A stretch of DNA of 64,000 nucleotides, from NCBI GenBank assembly GCA_013397865.1, contig VZTI01000418.1:62001-126000 (forward strand), given 5' to 3'. The DNA comes from Struthidea cinerea. Lineage: Eukaryota > Chordata > Aves > Passeriformes > Corcoracidae. Numbering within the stretch: the stretch's first letter is position 1; every line of letters starts with the position of its first letter. Positions 25,720-39,597 of the stretch are shown here, piece by piece. Both the position numbers and the translations under genes were made by a program. A model generated the notes under the pieces. That model was given only the letters and a program-made list of their open reading frames with translations, searched no databases and was not told where the DNA came from.

Positions 25720-27690
25720 TATTCTTAAACCTGAGAATAATTTTAAGTAATATTTACCAAATGTAGGGATAGTAGAGGAACCATTCAGTATGCTACTAAA
25801 TCATAGCCATGCAATGAAGTCTGAGGAGTGGCAAGAGAAAGGGTAGAAAACCTGAAAGAAATGGAGACAAGTATAATAGGTATAGATCAGTGGGAGTGAA
25901 AATTTTGTCATTCTAAGATAGTAATGATGCCTTCAGAAAGTAATTTTTTAAGATGAGGTTCTGAGTTTCTTATTGCATACCTAGAAACTCTTATTCTTTC
26001 ATACAGTCAGAAGCATTCTGCAATTCTTTCCCTGTTTGCCAGAGCAAAAGGAACAGCAAGTACTGGAAGATTGGAAGAGAATCTAGCTTTAATTTCACAT
26101 TTTATCTGCCTTCCTCCCTTACCCTTCATCCCTTGTTTCATACTTTTTCCAACCATTATAGTTTGTAGGAGGGGCTGTGCCTTCTAAGAACAGCATTTAG
26201 GACACTGTGAGCACACCAGTAACATAAGCAATCAATAATAATTCTACTACTGAGCAGTCAATTAGCAAAGTATGTCCTGCAGCTCATCCATAGTAGATGT
26301 AGGAGCTTAATTCTGAAAGCATTTCCACAAAGTTGTCTTACATAAATCAGTCAGAAGGTCCATGTTGTGAAGTGCAGTATATGGGCTTTCGGGATTAAGG
26401 CCCAGTAAGCAACGGAAATTTTTCACAGAAGGAGGAAGACAATAGGATTTATTCAGGCAATTTCCTTTACAAGAAAACCCCAGGAATTATAATGTGTATT
26501 TTTAACATTGTGACTGGAGTCTGGGCTTTTGTTATAAAGCAAATGCAGTTCAATATGCACTTCTTCCTCCATGTTCCAAAAGCTGGTTATGTGTACCAAT
26601 CAATCAAACTTTCCATCAAACATACAATGGATAATACCCACTTGTTCACAAATAACTTAATCAGATTCTGAAAATACCATTTTCTATTACGTGGAGAGTG
26701 AAACCCATGGTATTAATTCGGGGATTTGTAGTAATGCTCAGTGATTCTCAGTGAGTACAGAATTTAACCCACCAGCATCCTGGGTGGCAATCCCTTCTCA
26801 TGGATTCCCTCAGGGATCATTGTTCAAGGCAGAAGTCCCACATGCTGTCTTGTATTACTTCCCTCAACTGTTCTGTCACAGCTCATGCTAAATTATTATT
26901 TTTCAGCATGACACCATTTGCAGAAATATCCAGGCTTGTCTAAGGAACATTTATTTAAATTGGCCTTTTCAGCTCAAGGTATGCTAGGCAAAATTGGCCC
27001 CTGTTCACCTGCAGTGAAGAGTTTTGGCCATCTCTTGTTGCAACATCACATGCAGACATGAAGCTCCTTTCACAGTAACTTGAGATCTCTGCAATTGCAC
27101 CTATGGGAAGGCAACATTTTTGAGGGAGAGGTGATATATCTTATCAAATCAAGCAGACCAGGTTTTGGTCCCACAGGATCTGATCCCAGTCTCACATGGG
27201 TAGAATAAATTTTGTGCTAAGCATGGACTAAGCTATGTCAGTGCCACATAACAGGGAGGGCACACACAAACCTGTACATTTCTTGTGGATTGCTACAGAT
27301 TAAAAAAAAAAAAAAGAAAAAATAAATCTAATCATCTCTTTAAGCATAAAAATCTAGATTTCATCTACATGGAGGAGACATTTAGGAGTTACAAAACACA
27401 AGATATTTTGAACTAAGTATGTGCTTATGATGCTACCCATCTTTCACAGTGTAGAACCTTTTTCCTAGTTCTGTGTTACTCAGGTTGTTTCACATTATTC
27501 ATAGGTACATAGATGAGGTTTTGCTATGATGAATCAATTATTCAAGGCAGAGCACAGTTTTGGCATAGCATAGCAAGGTTCTTTGGTCCTGCAATGAGGA
27601 TAATTTCATTTAATCTCCTACAACACTTGAATGAAGTATAACCAGATTCTTTCCTGTGGTTTATAAAGTGATTGTTAATGCAAATGATAT
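25720..27690. other. Unique non-coding stretch
   Basis: No genes or mobile elements recognised. A poly-A run of about 14 lies at 27301. Confidence 0.45.
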
Positions 27691-27750
27691 TATCTCAGTT
27701 TCTTCCTACAGTTCATTGATATTCTCAGTTTCTTTCTATGGTTCATTGAT
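27691..27750. repeat. 30-bp tandem duplication
   Basis: Units 27691-27720 and 27721-27750 are head to tail with no gap and differ at five positions. Both contain CTCAGTTTCTT/CTTT and end in GTTCATTGAT. The divergence suggests a fairly old duplication. Confidence 0.85.
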
Positions 27751-27754
27751 ACAT

Positions 27755-30135
27755 ATCAGTGAAGTGTTCCTTGATGTCTTCTCCCAAACTATGAAGAAAT
27801 TCTCTGAACAACTCCCTACAGAAAAATATTTCTTTACAACATTATCAAGAAAAGCTGTCCTCTCAAAGAGAAGGATTTTGAGGACAGCTGTGGGAAGCCA
27901 GACGAGGAAACACCAAGAAAGGCATCTGTTTTCTATGAGCTGCCTCTGCTGATTGTAGTCCAGAATTTCTTTGCAAGGAAGCTTCCAGTCTGGAAGTCTG
28001 TGTGCATATGCAAGTGTCAGCATGGTGAAGGTTTGGGGTGTATTTCTCGCAAACTTTATGATCAGAGGAGAAGTAATGACATTGGTCCAGGCCTTTCACC
28101 TCTAGATGCTGTATGACCTCTGACTTCTACACTTTCAAGAGACTTTAGTAAGGTGATGGAAAGGCAAGTTTTCTTCCTGAAGAGTGGAGATGGATAGCTG
28201 TGTGCAGGGACTCCCTCTATTTGCAGCTTCTGGAAAAATAAATCCTTCCCAATTTCATGCTTACTTTGTACCAACCTTCTCAATTCACATATTAAGGCAA
28301 AGATCCAGAGCCTCCACCAACAGGAAAAGAGGCCTGTAAATTTCACGTACACAAACCTGTGTAGCAGATTCCAGAGTGGTCCATGGTTTCAAAGGCAGAT
28401 CAAAAAGTATAATTCTGGCTATTTTTTAACAAGTATTTCCTGACTACAAGTCTATTGACATAGTGTGCAAAAAATACTGCCTTTAAATATCTGTGCTTAG
28501 ACATAAAGAAGGCATTTTGCCAAAATGAAAATGAAAATCATTGGCCAAATTAGCATCGTGTGATCTTCGCTTTAAAATGACCCTGATGCTGTATAAACAA
28601 GATTACATAAGGGTTCAGAGGTATGTGAAGCAGTTCAGTAGTGCCATCTTGAGGGAAACTCCTTGATGTTATGTATAATTCCAGATCTCAGATCATCAGC
28701 ATTTGCCTGTGTTTTAGTCAATGAACCACCCCAGAAGGATGAGGTACAGTAGATTCAGAAATGCATTAAAACATGCCCTTATTAGCAGGAGAGAAGTCAA
28801 AGCCAGGACTAATGCATTTCTACTGCTGCAGAAAATTGTAGTCTGGAAAATAGAATTGTAATGTTTTCCACTTTTAGCTGTTTATTGCAAAGCCACTTAG
28901 TAATATGCAAAACTCGAACACTAATTTAGTCCACAAATACCTTTGTGTCAGAAGGGAACTAGTGGAAACAAAGAGTTGATGCCAGAGTCTCACAGCATTC
29001 TGTTTATTTTTTTTAATCTTTATTTTCATCTGGGATGCTGATCAGGATCTGTTTATTCTAGTCTGACTTTCAGTAGAATTATAACCATACATTGGAAATC
29101 AGATTGGTTAATTTATGAAGTGGCAAATGGTCAGAATTATAAAAGAGGATGCTTACAATTACGATCTGCTTTGTTTTCCATCCGTTCCTATCTTCCCCAT
29201 TGCATTGGTCTGGAAGTGCCATGCACCATCTGGTAGCATAAAATCAGAAAATGTCAAAAGTTGTTTTCATTTTTCAGATCTGTCAGATGGTGACAAGTAG
29301 GGCAGTTTAGAGATCATGCAGATTTTTCTTTTACTTGTGAGGGCTCTGTTCTTATCCATAAACATTTTTGCATTTCCTGACCAGAGTCAGAAATTGCAGG
29401 AAATGATGGAATTTCTCCCCTCACCACCCTATTTCCTTCTTTTAGCGAGAGCAGATTTCCACCACAAAAATTGTGCATCATCTTTAATAGCTTAGATGCT
29501 GATGACTTGTTACTTGACATGCACAAGCACCAGAGCTGACGTATGATTTATTGATTATCTATGAAAGGACGGACAGCTGTGAAGTTTGATGCTTCTGTAA
29601 ATATCACCATCACTCCAGTGTGAATGCATGCAGTGTGTGATCTTACAGCCACACACAATTCCTCTGGGACCTCTGGGTGGAACTAAACACAGAAATTCAA
29701 GTCACCTCTTCACAAGACTCAAGCACATTCATTTATTGCGGAGTATTGCAAGTATTTAATGACTTTAGGAAGCTCTGACAAGTCCAAGACTGTTGTTGGA
29801 AGATGCAGGAAGGCAGAGGGAAAGAAGACAGCTTCCCTTTAAGGAAAATTAAAAGGAGAAGTGAACATCCCCTTCAATGTAAGTGTAGATGACTTCAGAC
29901 CAATCTGATTTCCTGGTATAGTAGTGTGATATTCATTTCACAGAAGAGGCTCTTTCAATAAAGAATAACAATTGCAGTAAATGCCATCAAATTGTTCTGA
30001 TAAGACACCATGACGTGACTTTCTGGTATCTTGTAATTCTTCAGAGTTGGCAGAGTACTCAGTCCCTGCATGATACCAAATGCAATGATGTTTTACCCAC
30101 ATTCTCATGTTAAACATGTAAAATACTGACATTGA
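27755..30135. other. Unique non-coding stretch
   Basis: Single-copy sequence. Short open frames on both strands have no domain, and no repeat ends are visible. Confidence 0.45.
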
Positions 30136-30141
30136 ATAGCA

Positions 30142-30680
30142 CGGCCAGCAGGACCAGGGCAGTGGTTGTCCCTCTGTACTCGGCACTGGTGAGGCCACAC
30201 CGCAAATCCTGTGTTCAGTTTTGGGCCTCCCCAGTACAAGAAAGACATGGAGGTGCTGGAGCAATACCAGAGAAGGGTCTGGAGCACAAGTCCTGTGAGG
30301 AGTGGCTGAAGAAGCTGGAGTTGTTTAGCCTGGAGAAAAGGAGGCTCAGGGGTGACCTTGTCACTCTCTCCTGAAAGCAGGTTGTGGGAGTCACCTTCTT
30401 CTGCCAGGCAATCAGCGAAGGACTAGAGGACAGTCTTAAGCTGTGCCAGGGGAGGATCAGGTTGGACATCAGGAGGAATTTTTTCATGGAAAGGGTCATT
30501 AAGCATTGTAATGGACTGCCCAGGGCAGGCAGTGGTGGAGTCACCATCCCTGGAGGTGTTCAAGAAATGATTGGACATGGTACTTAGTGCTATGGTCTAG
30601 TTGACATGGCAGTGATTGGTCAAAGGTTGAACTCAATGATCTTAGAGGTCTTTTCCAACTGAAATGATTCTGTGATTCTG
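30142..30680 (+). mobile_element. CR1 LINE, 5'-truncated 3' end
   Basis: This plus-strand copy starts near GGCCAGCAGGACCAGGGCAG and includes the conserved segments CTGTACTCGGCACTGGTGAG, CTGGAGAAAAGGAGGCTCAG and GCCAGGGGAGGATCAGGTTGG. It ends with two copies of the 8-bp tail repeat TGATTCTG at 30665-30680. The stretch around 30370-30410 is shorter and rearranged relative to the usual CR1 3' region. The open frames inside it on both strands are by-products. Confidence 0.92.
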
Positions 30681-30689
30681 CAAGCAAAC

Positions 30690-31580
30690 TGTTAATCAGC
30701 TGAAAAATAACAGAGACAGAGAAAACAATTTCTTGTAATTCTCCTTGATTCAATTCCTGGAAAAGTGTTGAAGAAGAATACATTTACTTGAAAGATATGC
30801 AGCCAATATTTATTTTTGCTTAAATGGGAGCTATATATTGACTTTGCAGGCCCAGGGTATCAGTACATGCCTTCCTTCTTTTTTTTTTTTTTTCTTCTTT
30901 CTCATGTCTTACATCCTTTATGCTCTTCACCCTGAGTCAGATTCTTAGGAATAAAATCAAATTGGTAGCCTCTGAACTACAGCCAATTATGAAGGTGAGG
31001 GCCTGTCTTCTGGCTTCATTGTCTTTTATACCTTACTGTTAGTCATTCTAGTGTCTGAAGTTAAATTTTCAAATCAATATTACTATAACAGTGTGAAACT
31101 GAAATTTAATGAAAGAAATAAAAATGCTAGTGTTTATTAGAAGTAGGTAAATTATTCATTGAGAAATATTTTCCCTATTTTCTGAATTTATTAATAAATC
31201 TAATTTTCCTTACTCACTGTGAAAAGGACAGTGAAAAATACCTTGGTATGTGATGATCGCATAGATATATCCAATCATTATGAAATAAATAGGTAGTAAC
31301 ATTTTTGCTAAGTTTGAAGTAATGCTTGACTCTTTTTTTTCCTGTGGAATTAAAAATCATTTCCATCAATATAGGATGCAGATAAACAATTACCCAAATT
31401 ATAATGTAATGTTACTTTTTCACCTGGTCCTCACTATAACTAAAAACTCTGCCTAATCCTGCCCTGGTGAAGAAGGTTTAAGTATATACATACTCACATA
31501 CACACGAAAGGAGGAAACTTAAGGGAAGGATGTCTTGAAAATATGTGAAAATTTACATTTTTTACTTAAACTTTCCATAA
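30690..31580. other. Unique non-coding stretch
   Basis: AT-rich, with a poly-T run at about 30878-30893. No gene seen. Confidence 0.45.
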
Positions 31581-31584
31581 AGCT

Positions 31585-31763
31585 TAACACAAAAAAAACC
31601 CAAAAAAACAAAAAACCAAACCAAACAACAAAAAAAAAAACACACACACACAAAAAAAAAAAAACCAACAAAACAAAAACAAACAAAAAAAACCCCCCAC
31701 CAAAGAATAACCAGAAAAACAAACCAACAAACAATAACAAAAAACAAACAAACAAACAAAAAA
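31585..31763 (+). repeat. A/C-only low-complexity tract
   Basis: About 120 consecutive bases (31585-31704) contain only A and C, including a 13-base CACACA run, long poly-A runs and CCCCCC. A/C-rich sequence continues to 31763 with AACAAAC repeats. AAGCTT lies at both edges. Long simple-sequence frames cross it on both strands and are artefacts of composition. It could be a decayed retroposon tail plus slippage, but no element body is recognisable next to it. Confidence 0.85.
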
Positions 31764-31769
31764 GCTTGG

Positions 31770-34700
31770 ATGGTGGAGATTGCACTGAATGCAACAAAAC
31801 CACTTTTAAGAAAAAGACACAGAAGAAAGAAGGAGCTTTTTTTCCCTTAAGTGTTTTTATGGGTATTCCTCACCACACTTCCCATTATATGCTATCCAAA
31901 CAGACTGCTACAGCATCGATACTTACAAAGTATTTATGTCATCTTAGTTTCCTTTAGAATTTTCTTTCTGTTCTGCTTCCAAATAACTGATTTGCAATTT
32001 TGCAGTTTCATTTAACTGTATTTCTTAACCTCACCATCCAAGTTAGTAAGTGAAATAATTCTTCCAAAGTATAGAACACAAAGTCCCAGTTGCTGGGAGT
32101 TCCCTTGATGCTTCTCTTGTCATTTATTTTTAATTTTAAATGTTCACCCTCAAAGGAATGGGGTGAAGGATGAATGTGCCAATGTGTTTCCCTGACCTAC
32201 AGTCCAACATCTCTGCCTGAAAACTGAGAACCATCTGCTTCACAGTGTTAGTTGCTCATACCAGAGCACTGTTTCCCAAAAGCAAATTCTGTTCACAGGT
32301 TTACTGTTTCAAGCACAGGAGTTGTGTTATTGCATCAGTAAAATAGCTGAACAAAAATTAAGCTTGCACTGTATTCCGGGGAAAATTGTTCTGCAGTAGT
32401 GAATAAATGTAGGAAAAACTTTTCTTGCTGGATCTGTCCTACTGAATGTGAAGGTTTGCACTCTTCCACAGGTTTCCTGTAGAACTTGAGGCATGGCCCA
32501 TGAGAAGAACAAATCCCAGCCTTCTTTCAAATTTTATTTTAACTATCAGGACTTTCCAACTCCCCCAAAAAAACGCAACCCACAACATCTTACTCATATA
32601 TTTATGCTACAATCAGAAATTCATATATGTGGTGGTGATAGCTCTTTTGTTTGCATTTAAGTATGACTTTCTCTTGCAGTGAAGAAGCTATTTCCCCTAG
32701 AAAGGATCCTATTCCAGCAAATCTACTGTGCCAGTATGGTGCTTTGCAGCCGTTCAGAAAAGTTGCTGAACAATGGGAGAAGGAAGGGAGAAAACTCATG
32801 AACAAGAAATACTGAGAGTGTATTTTAAAAGTACAGTATGATAAAAACACAGTTTTTCTTAGTGATATACAAAGATTTTGAATAATTCAGTAAACTCCCT
32901 AGAATTTTGTTTGTATCTGACTATATCCGCAACACTTAGAAGTCAAGATTTCTTTTACCAAATAGCAAGATACAAACAGGCACTGTGGTTCACTGCAGGG
33001 AACAGTCTATAAGGCTGTACATAATTCTGAACAACAAAATTACACACATGTTTAAATGAAGACTTAATTAGACATAATGTTTTAACTGTCTCCATGAAAT
33101 ACTGTATTTGATTTGTGATTGCATTTTAACATCAGTTATTTCTGACTCTACGTACATTAAAGCCTTATTCATTCATGACTGGTTGCAAACAATAATCTGA
33201 TAAACATCAGCTTTAACCCCTTGCATGACAGCCTAAGAAAATAAGACCCCTATCTTGACTAAGGTCTTAGTAAGCTATAATAAGACAAAATGATACAAGT
33301 TTCTCCTATAATTTCTGTCAGAGGTCATCAATCTGTATTCAACAAAACCATTATTGATATTTGATGCCAATGAGTTCCTAGTTCATAGGCTGAAAAAACC
33401 CATATGACACATTAGGCCCATTCTTTTTCTTACGTGAGACCCATAATTAATAGGACAAAATCATTCTCCACAGATAATTAATTCTCATATAATTCCCCAG
33501 GGTGACTGACATTTCATGTAAATACTTCTTTGGATAGGAGGATGCAAAGAAAAAGGGCTTAACTGCTGAACACAGAGAGCTGCAACAACACACGTTCCCC
33601 TATTGTGTCTTCCCCCAGTCCCTTTGCAAATGGCTGGAGAAAGAGTCTGTAATTTGAAAGAGGAAAGGGATTGACAATGCTGAAAGAGCCAGAAGGACCA
33701 AAAGCCAAGATTATTGCAGTTTTGAAAGCATATCACAAAGTGCAATGTCTGTGTAACCCTCCTGTGGTGATAACATCTCAACACAGTCTTTTGGTGTTTT
33801 TAAGCAAGATGGCTGAGCCAACCCTTTATATAGTACAGCAGTGCTACCAAAGTGTCCAATCCTGTTCCCTCTTCCTCTTCTTTGGAGGAAGCTACTTACT
33901 GAGCTGATCCAGGACTCCATCCACCAAACCCATAAAAAGTTTCAAAACCCACCTAAAATCCATAATAATCAGTTAAAACACCCACTACAGGGGCAAAGGA
34001 GCACCAGAGCTTGCCACAGACATGGCTAGTGTGAGGAGAAGGGGGCAAGGGCTTCCCCTACTGCCAGCCATGGCCTGTCCGCAGAGCTCACCTCCTCCAG
34101 ACCTGTCCACCAGAGTCTAACACCCACAGAACACCCTCACAACCCGATTTCAGAGAAAGAAAAGGAGGGCAGGGAGGACAAAAAGCACTCACACGCTTTC
34201 TTGTCCCATCTATCTTCGGAAGCAGATGGCAGTACTTTGCACACCCTCACGGAGCAGGCAGCTGTGCAATTAGGCAGCTGCTTTTTCCACAAAACAGCTT
34301 GAAGTTGGAGTTCTAAAAGCTTCAGGAACATACCCTGTGAGGAAGTTTGTATTGAAACTCTCTTGTAGTGGGAGAGAAATATACTTTGCCTTGCCTCCTA
34401 CTCATCTGGGGACAGACACCTTGCAGGTGCAGATTCCTTTAACTACAGGACCTGCAATGAAGCCAGCACATAAAAGCAGAGGATCCAAACCCATTTTAGC
34501 CTGTTCTGACAGAACAATGCTGGTGACATCACGCAGTTTGTGTGCCTGTACGTCTATCTGTATTTCTTACTACTTTTTTAATCACTTCCAATGACATTTG
34601 GACAAGGGGCAGAGATCTCAGGGATCTTAAGTTCCTCTGGCTAGCAGGAAGAGACAGTGTGGCTATTAACCAAGGGAAGGGCTGGAGCGAACTAATTTTC

Positions 34701-37700
34701 TGTGTGAGGCCACATGAAAGCTCAACGTCAACATGCAAGTGTAAAATCAAGGATTTATTGGTTCTACTGGCCCCACAGAACCATTATGAGTATAAGACTT
34801 GATAGAGGCTGACTGTATAAGGCTAACTGCAATACAAGTCAGCTTTTCAGCTCTACAGACCAAGTAATTTAGTTCCCTGCTTATAGGAGAACAGGAAAAC
34901 AAAGTAATAAATTATAATATTTTGCATCTTTGAAGACATGTTCTTTCTTGTCCCATAAGATATACAAATAAAATGCCTCAGAGATAAAATACAAAGGCTT
35001 TCTCTCAATTGTGTTTTTATAGAGACCCCAGGATTCACGCAAAATTACAGCAAAATCCATGTGTAAATCACAGCTTTTGTGGTAATGCTACCTCCTAATT
35101 AACATGAGGATTTTTGGGAAAAAAGAACGCTGGATTTAGCATCATGATAGCCAATATAGAGCTATGCAGTTATACTGAGTTTTACAGTAAATTTTACTTA
35201 CTGCCTCTTGGAAGCTATTTCAAAATTGATGTGAAGGCATGGGAATAAAAATATAAAAATACAACAGATCTGTTAGGTCACCAAATCCATCTATGTGCCA
35301 GACCAAAGCAGTTCTCTGTGACAAATTCACCCAGCTGAGTTTAGCAGTCTTAGGCAATTGGACAACTAGCACTTTCCCTTAGATTATAATTTTTTCAGAT
35401 CGTATGTTGTGTGCTCCATTTCATTAATTCAACCATATTTTTTCCTCTTCCTTTTAAATAAAGATTGCAGCACTCACATGTCAAGCTGAAGAAGACATTA
35501 TTCTTACAGTAACATCTAACATCTGTTTTTGGCAGGCACTATGGGCAGTTGGCAGCAGCTCTGCGGTTCCCTCCTTATGTAAATGATCATGTGCTGGTGG
35601 CTGTCTAAGATAACATTGCTGGAAGACAAAGGAAGAAAAAGTCCTTTTCCTTTTACTTGATGCTCACTGTTAGCTAGAACATAAGGAGTTTTGCATGTTG
35701 AGCAGACAGCCTCATTTTCACTGTATGTGGGCCAGATCTGGCTTCAGGGGAACTGAAGAGAGCCCTGTGCAAGCAGGAATATTCACTAAAATATTTATCA
35801 AAGGGAAATGATTTTTAGGGTTTTATTTATGCACAGAATTATTTACTGTAAAAGAGGAATGCTAGGGAACGCTGCCTGACGCAGAAGCAGTGAAGAAATT
35901 ATGATGTGCACCCTCCAGTCCACATAGCAGATGTAAAAACCTTTCCAAGACTGGAATACATTTGTAAAAGGTAGGTTCATTTGATGCAAGTGATTGTTCA
36001 GACCTTTTGTATATGCTTGTAAAAGACAGAAAATACAGAGTCCCACTTACTAGGAAAATCTGGCCTTTGTTGGGCATCACATAGGAAGTAGATTATGTAT
36101 AAGTCTCCCTCTCATTCTATGCATTGACTGTTTGATGTATGCAATAAACCCAGGATAACTGGGGAAATTCTCTTCTGTGTTGTATAAGAACACAAACCAG
36201 AGGGTCCTTTCACCTTATCTGTATAGATCACTAACATGCAGTTTGTAAAATCTCATCATTTTTAGCTCTTGCAGCGATATAGTTTCTGAAGGTACCACTT
36301 CTCTGAGGTGTTTTGGAGATCTCACAATGCCTCTGCCCCCAGACTTTGTGACAGTACTGCCCAGCCTTAATTCAGCTGAAATACTAATGGTGGATGCAGT
36401 GAGAGCATGAGCAGACCTACAGGATTATCATGCCTGCACAGTGAAGTTGTCAATGAGGTTTTCAGCTCCAAAAAGCAGGTGTTGGCCTGAGAGCAGTTTC
36501 ACATTAATTAGCCCAAAGTGTTCTGAGATGATACTTCCATGCTTCTGCTTTGCCCTGTGTCTTGCAGCATCCTACCACCTTGTATTTTTGTGCCTGTACT
36601 GGTGTTTTTTAAACTGTGGCAGGTAACTTACATGGCCAAACACTGACTCTACAAGAAGCACGGGTTCTTAAGTCAGAGAAAAGCTCTGTGCTATCATACT
36701 GCCATTTTAGCAGCTCACACTTGTCTTAGAGTTGCATTGTGCCATGCTGATGCTCCTCATAAGTACTGAGAAACACACTTTGCAGTTTCAGGCTCTGGCT
36801 AAATACCTCTGATTAGGTCTGCACCGTCAGCTACCGGAGTTTTTCCCAGCTCTCAGCATACAGCTTTACCATCACAAAAAGACCTCAAAGCTGTCAGAAC
36901 CATGGCTATGGGTAGCTATGTTTAAGTGCTGTCATGCAGTCCAGCCAATCATTTTAAACAAAATCCAATAACCCCAGTGCTGGGCATCTGAGTGACATGA
37001 GCATCAGTATGAGAAACCAGTTGTGATGTTGTATGGCAGTAAGAGCCCCAAAAGAAAGAGAAAACCACTGAATTTGAAGTAGTGGATGAAGGTCAGTTTA
37101 GATTTGAGCCTTCCTATGATGCTGCTCTTGGTAAAAAGCAAATCAAGACATACTACAATTTGGCAAAGCTCATGCTTCACCATGTTCATACATGGAAATT
37201 GTTAGAAAGATAAATTTGATGTAGCTTTAGAGTTGAGGTCTGGGTACTGTTTTGGCTCAGTTCTAATCTTCAGGTTGATTTTCAACCCCAAGTATTCTAC
37301 ACAGCAGAAAACAGAGTTTCTTTGGTTAAGTGGTCAAATTTAAGAGAGATAGCTGCTGAGCATGCTCTGTTCCCTCAACCTGCACTCGTATAATAAGAAT
37401 GCCCAGTGACTTGCAGAACTGAGCTTCAACCTTCTACAACAATTAGTTTGCCTCATTAGTAAAATGCTGCTAATTTTTCCATTTTCTTCAGGGACATTAG
37501 GAAGCTGCTGCTGTGTGTGCATTGGAGAAGCCTAGACATTTCACTGGCAACTTCCTCTTCGTGGTTACACCAATCTTTCTACCTAAATGCCATCTTAAAC
37601 TATGCAGAACAATGGTGGGGACATGCTGAGCATACTGCTGTGAGAAAAGAGAAAAGAATGAGCAGAAGGACAGTAGGAGTCTGAATGGTGTGTGAAAACG

Positions 37701-39590
37701 AGAATATGACTAAGTGACTTACCATTGAAATTGCCTTTCACCAAATGTGTGTAATCAATTCCAGGCAGTAGGGATGGTTAACATTACAAAAGCTCTAACC
37801 ATGGATTTGTCGAATATTGTCTTTCCCAAGAAGTAGTCTCAGATACCTAAAAAGCATATGCATGACTTTAGTAACAAAGACTTGAGGTTGGACCACTTCA
37901 CCTTTATCAAATCATTTGTATTCTAGATTTTAGGCATCCCTGCCATAGTGATTTTATTCTCAGGGAGCAAGTAACTTCTCAGTACTCGCAAAACTATGCC
38001 TACAAATTTGTCTGAAGACTGCTCTTTGCAGTAAATGAAATGACAGAACTAAAATTATCTATTTTATAGCATTTGAATTTTATACAGAATGTAAAACAAT
38101 AACACCCACAAGTATGCCTCACAAGAAAATAAAACTGTACTTGGAAAAGTCACCATGAAAATGATCTCTTGCTCTCCAAGCTAATTCATGTCCTCTGAAA
38201 GCACAAACCCCAATAACTTTAGATTTTTTAGTGAAGAGTTAAATTCCAGGTTGCACTAAAAATTATAACCCAAACATTTGTGGTCTTTATATTCAATTTA
38301 ACAGGTCCAGAAGATCTATGAGATTCTCACCAGAACTATTCTAAAATCCATTAAATCTGTAATTTTTATTTATTTATAATTTTAAAACTCTTAATTCTTT
38401 CTTCTGTTGAATTTTGTGCTTCTCCAGAAATCGAATTCTCCATTCATTATTTCAGCAGAGAAATTCCCACCAGCTCTAATTCACATCCAGAAATCACAAA
38501 CCAGTTCTGAGTCTCTAAAATAGGAAGCCTTCTGAGTAATTTATCATTAAATGTATTTGCATTTCTATCTTGAACTGGAATACCAGAGAAGAAAGCCTTG
38601 GGGACATTTGATCTGTCCTAGCTTGTTTCAAGAGAAGAGAAGATCTATATGAGCCTTCAGCTTGCATATAAAATAGTGCGTAGAAATTAAAGATGTTTAG
38701 AAAACATGCTAGCTTTCTGAGAAACTGAAATACAGAGGCTCTGAGCATTGACCAGATATCAGTATTTGGTAACAACCTAAAACAATTCCTTTGATATTAA
38801 TCGAGATTCTATTTATTACACTACAAAGTAACATCAGAACTTGGCCTAATTTCTGAAGTTACTTCCAGTATTCATTGCAGAGGGAAAAATCTGTCATTAG
38901 AGTTCTGTTAAATGAGTTCAATATCATTACATCACAACCTTAATAGCATGTGTCTCAATAATTTTCAAGACTAGTGAAAAATATGGGCACAAAGAAGAAA
39001 CCTGAGCTTTCTTATGTAACTCTTCCATTGCCATTTTTTCTATTGTCATAAGGAGCTTCTTCTCCTCGGTGCACTACAAAAGAAACCTCTTTAGACAGCT
39101 TTCTGTTGACTTCTTCTTTTATCTGTAAATGCTTTCAGTGACTAGTTCACATATCCGTTTTTTTTCTCCAAGCAAAATAGTCTTCTATAGCCTCAATGAA
39201 CCTGACAGTGAAAAGCACTAAAGCTGCACTACACAGGGTCATATCACAGCTTACTGGGAAACGTGGGGCCACCAAAAGGAGATAACAGTAGACAGCACAG
39301 GGGGCCAGGATAGCTCCTGCTTCAGCCCTGCCTCAAGGTAGCATCTCATGAGTACCCACTTTCCATTTCAGTAATCCATCTTTGTATAATATACTTATTG
39401 TTTATGGCCATCAAGTAAGGTAGGCAGCCCTCATCCCATTACTATTTTAGCTGCAGGGTGAGGCTTATTTTTCTTATCTACAAAGAGGATATTAAGGAGT
39501 GGAATACATACACATAGTTCTCCTTAGGTTTATTGTGTTCAGCCTACTACCCTGTCAATCATGCCATTTTTGTTTTGTTATCACTTTTCT
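31770..39590. other. Long unique non-coding stretch
   Basis: Nearly 8 kb without any recognised mobile element. All open frames are below 105 codons and lack domains. 33905-34330 is locally C-rich but matches nothing I recognise. Confidence 0.4.
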
Positions 39591-39597
39591 TAGTTTA

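Noticed and set aside
30132..30587. Several open frames of 60-110 codons on both strands
   Set aside because: They lie in a CR1 3' region that is largely untranslated and are by-products of its base composition.
31519..31957. Long lysine/asparagine-rich and phenylalanine/valine-rich frames on opposite strands
   Set aside because: They are translations of an A/C-only simple-sequence tract, which lacks stop codons for compositional reasons.
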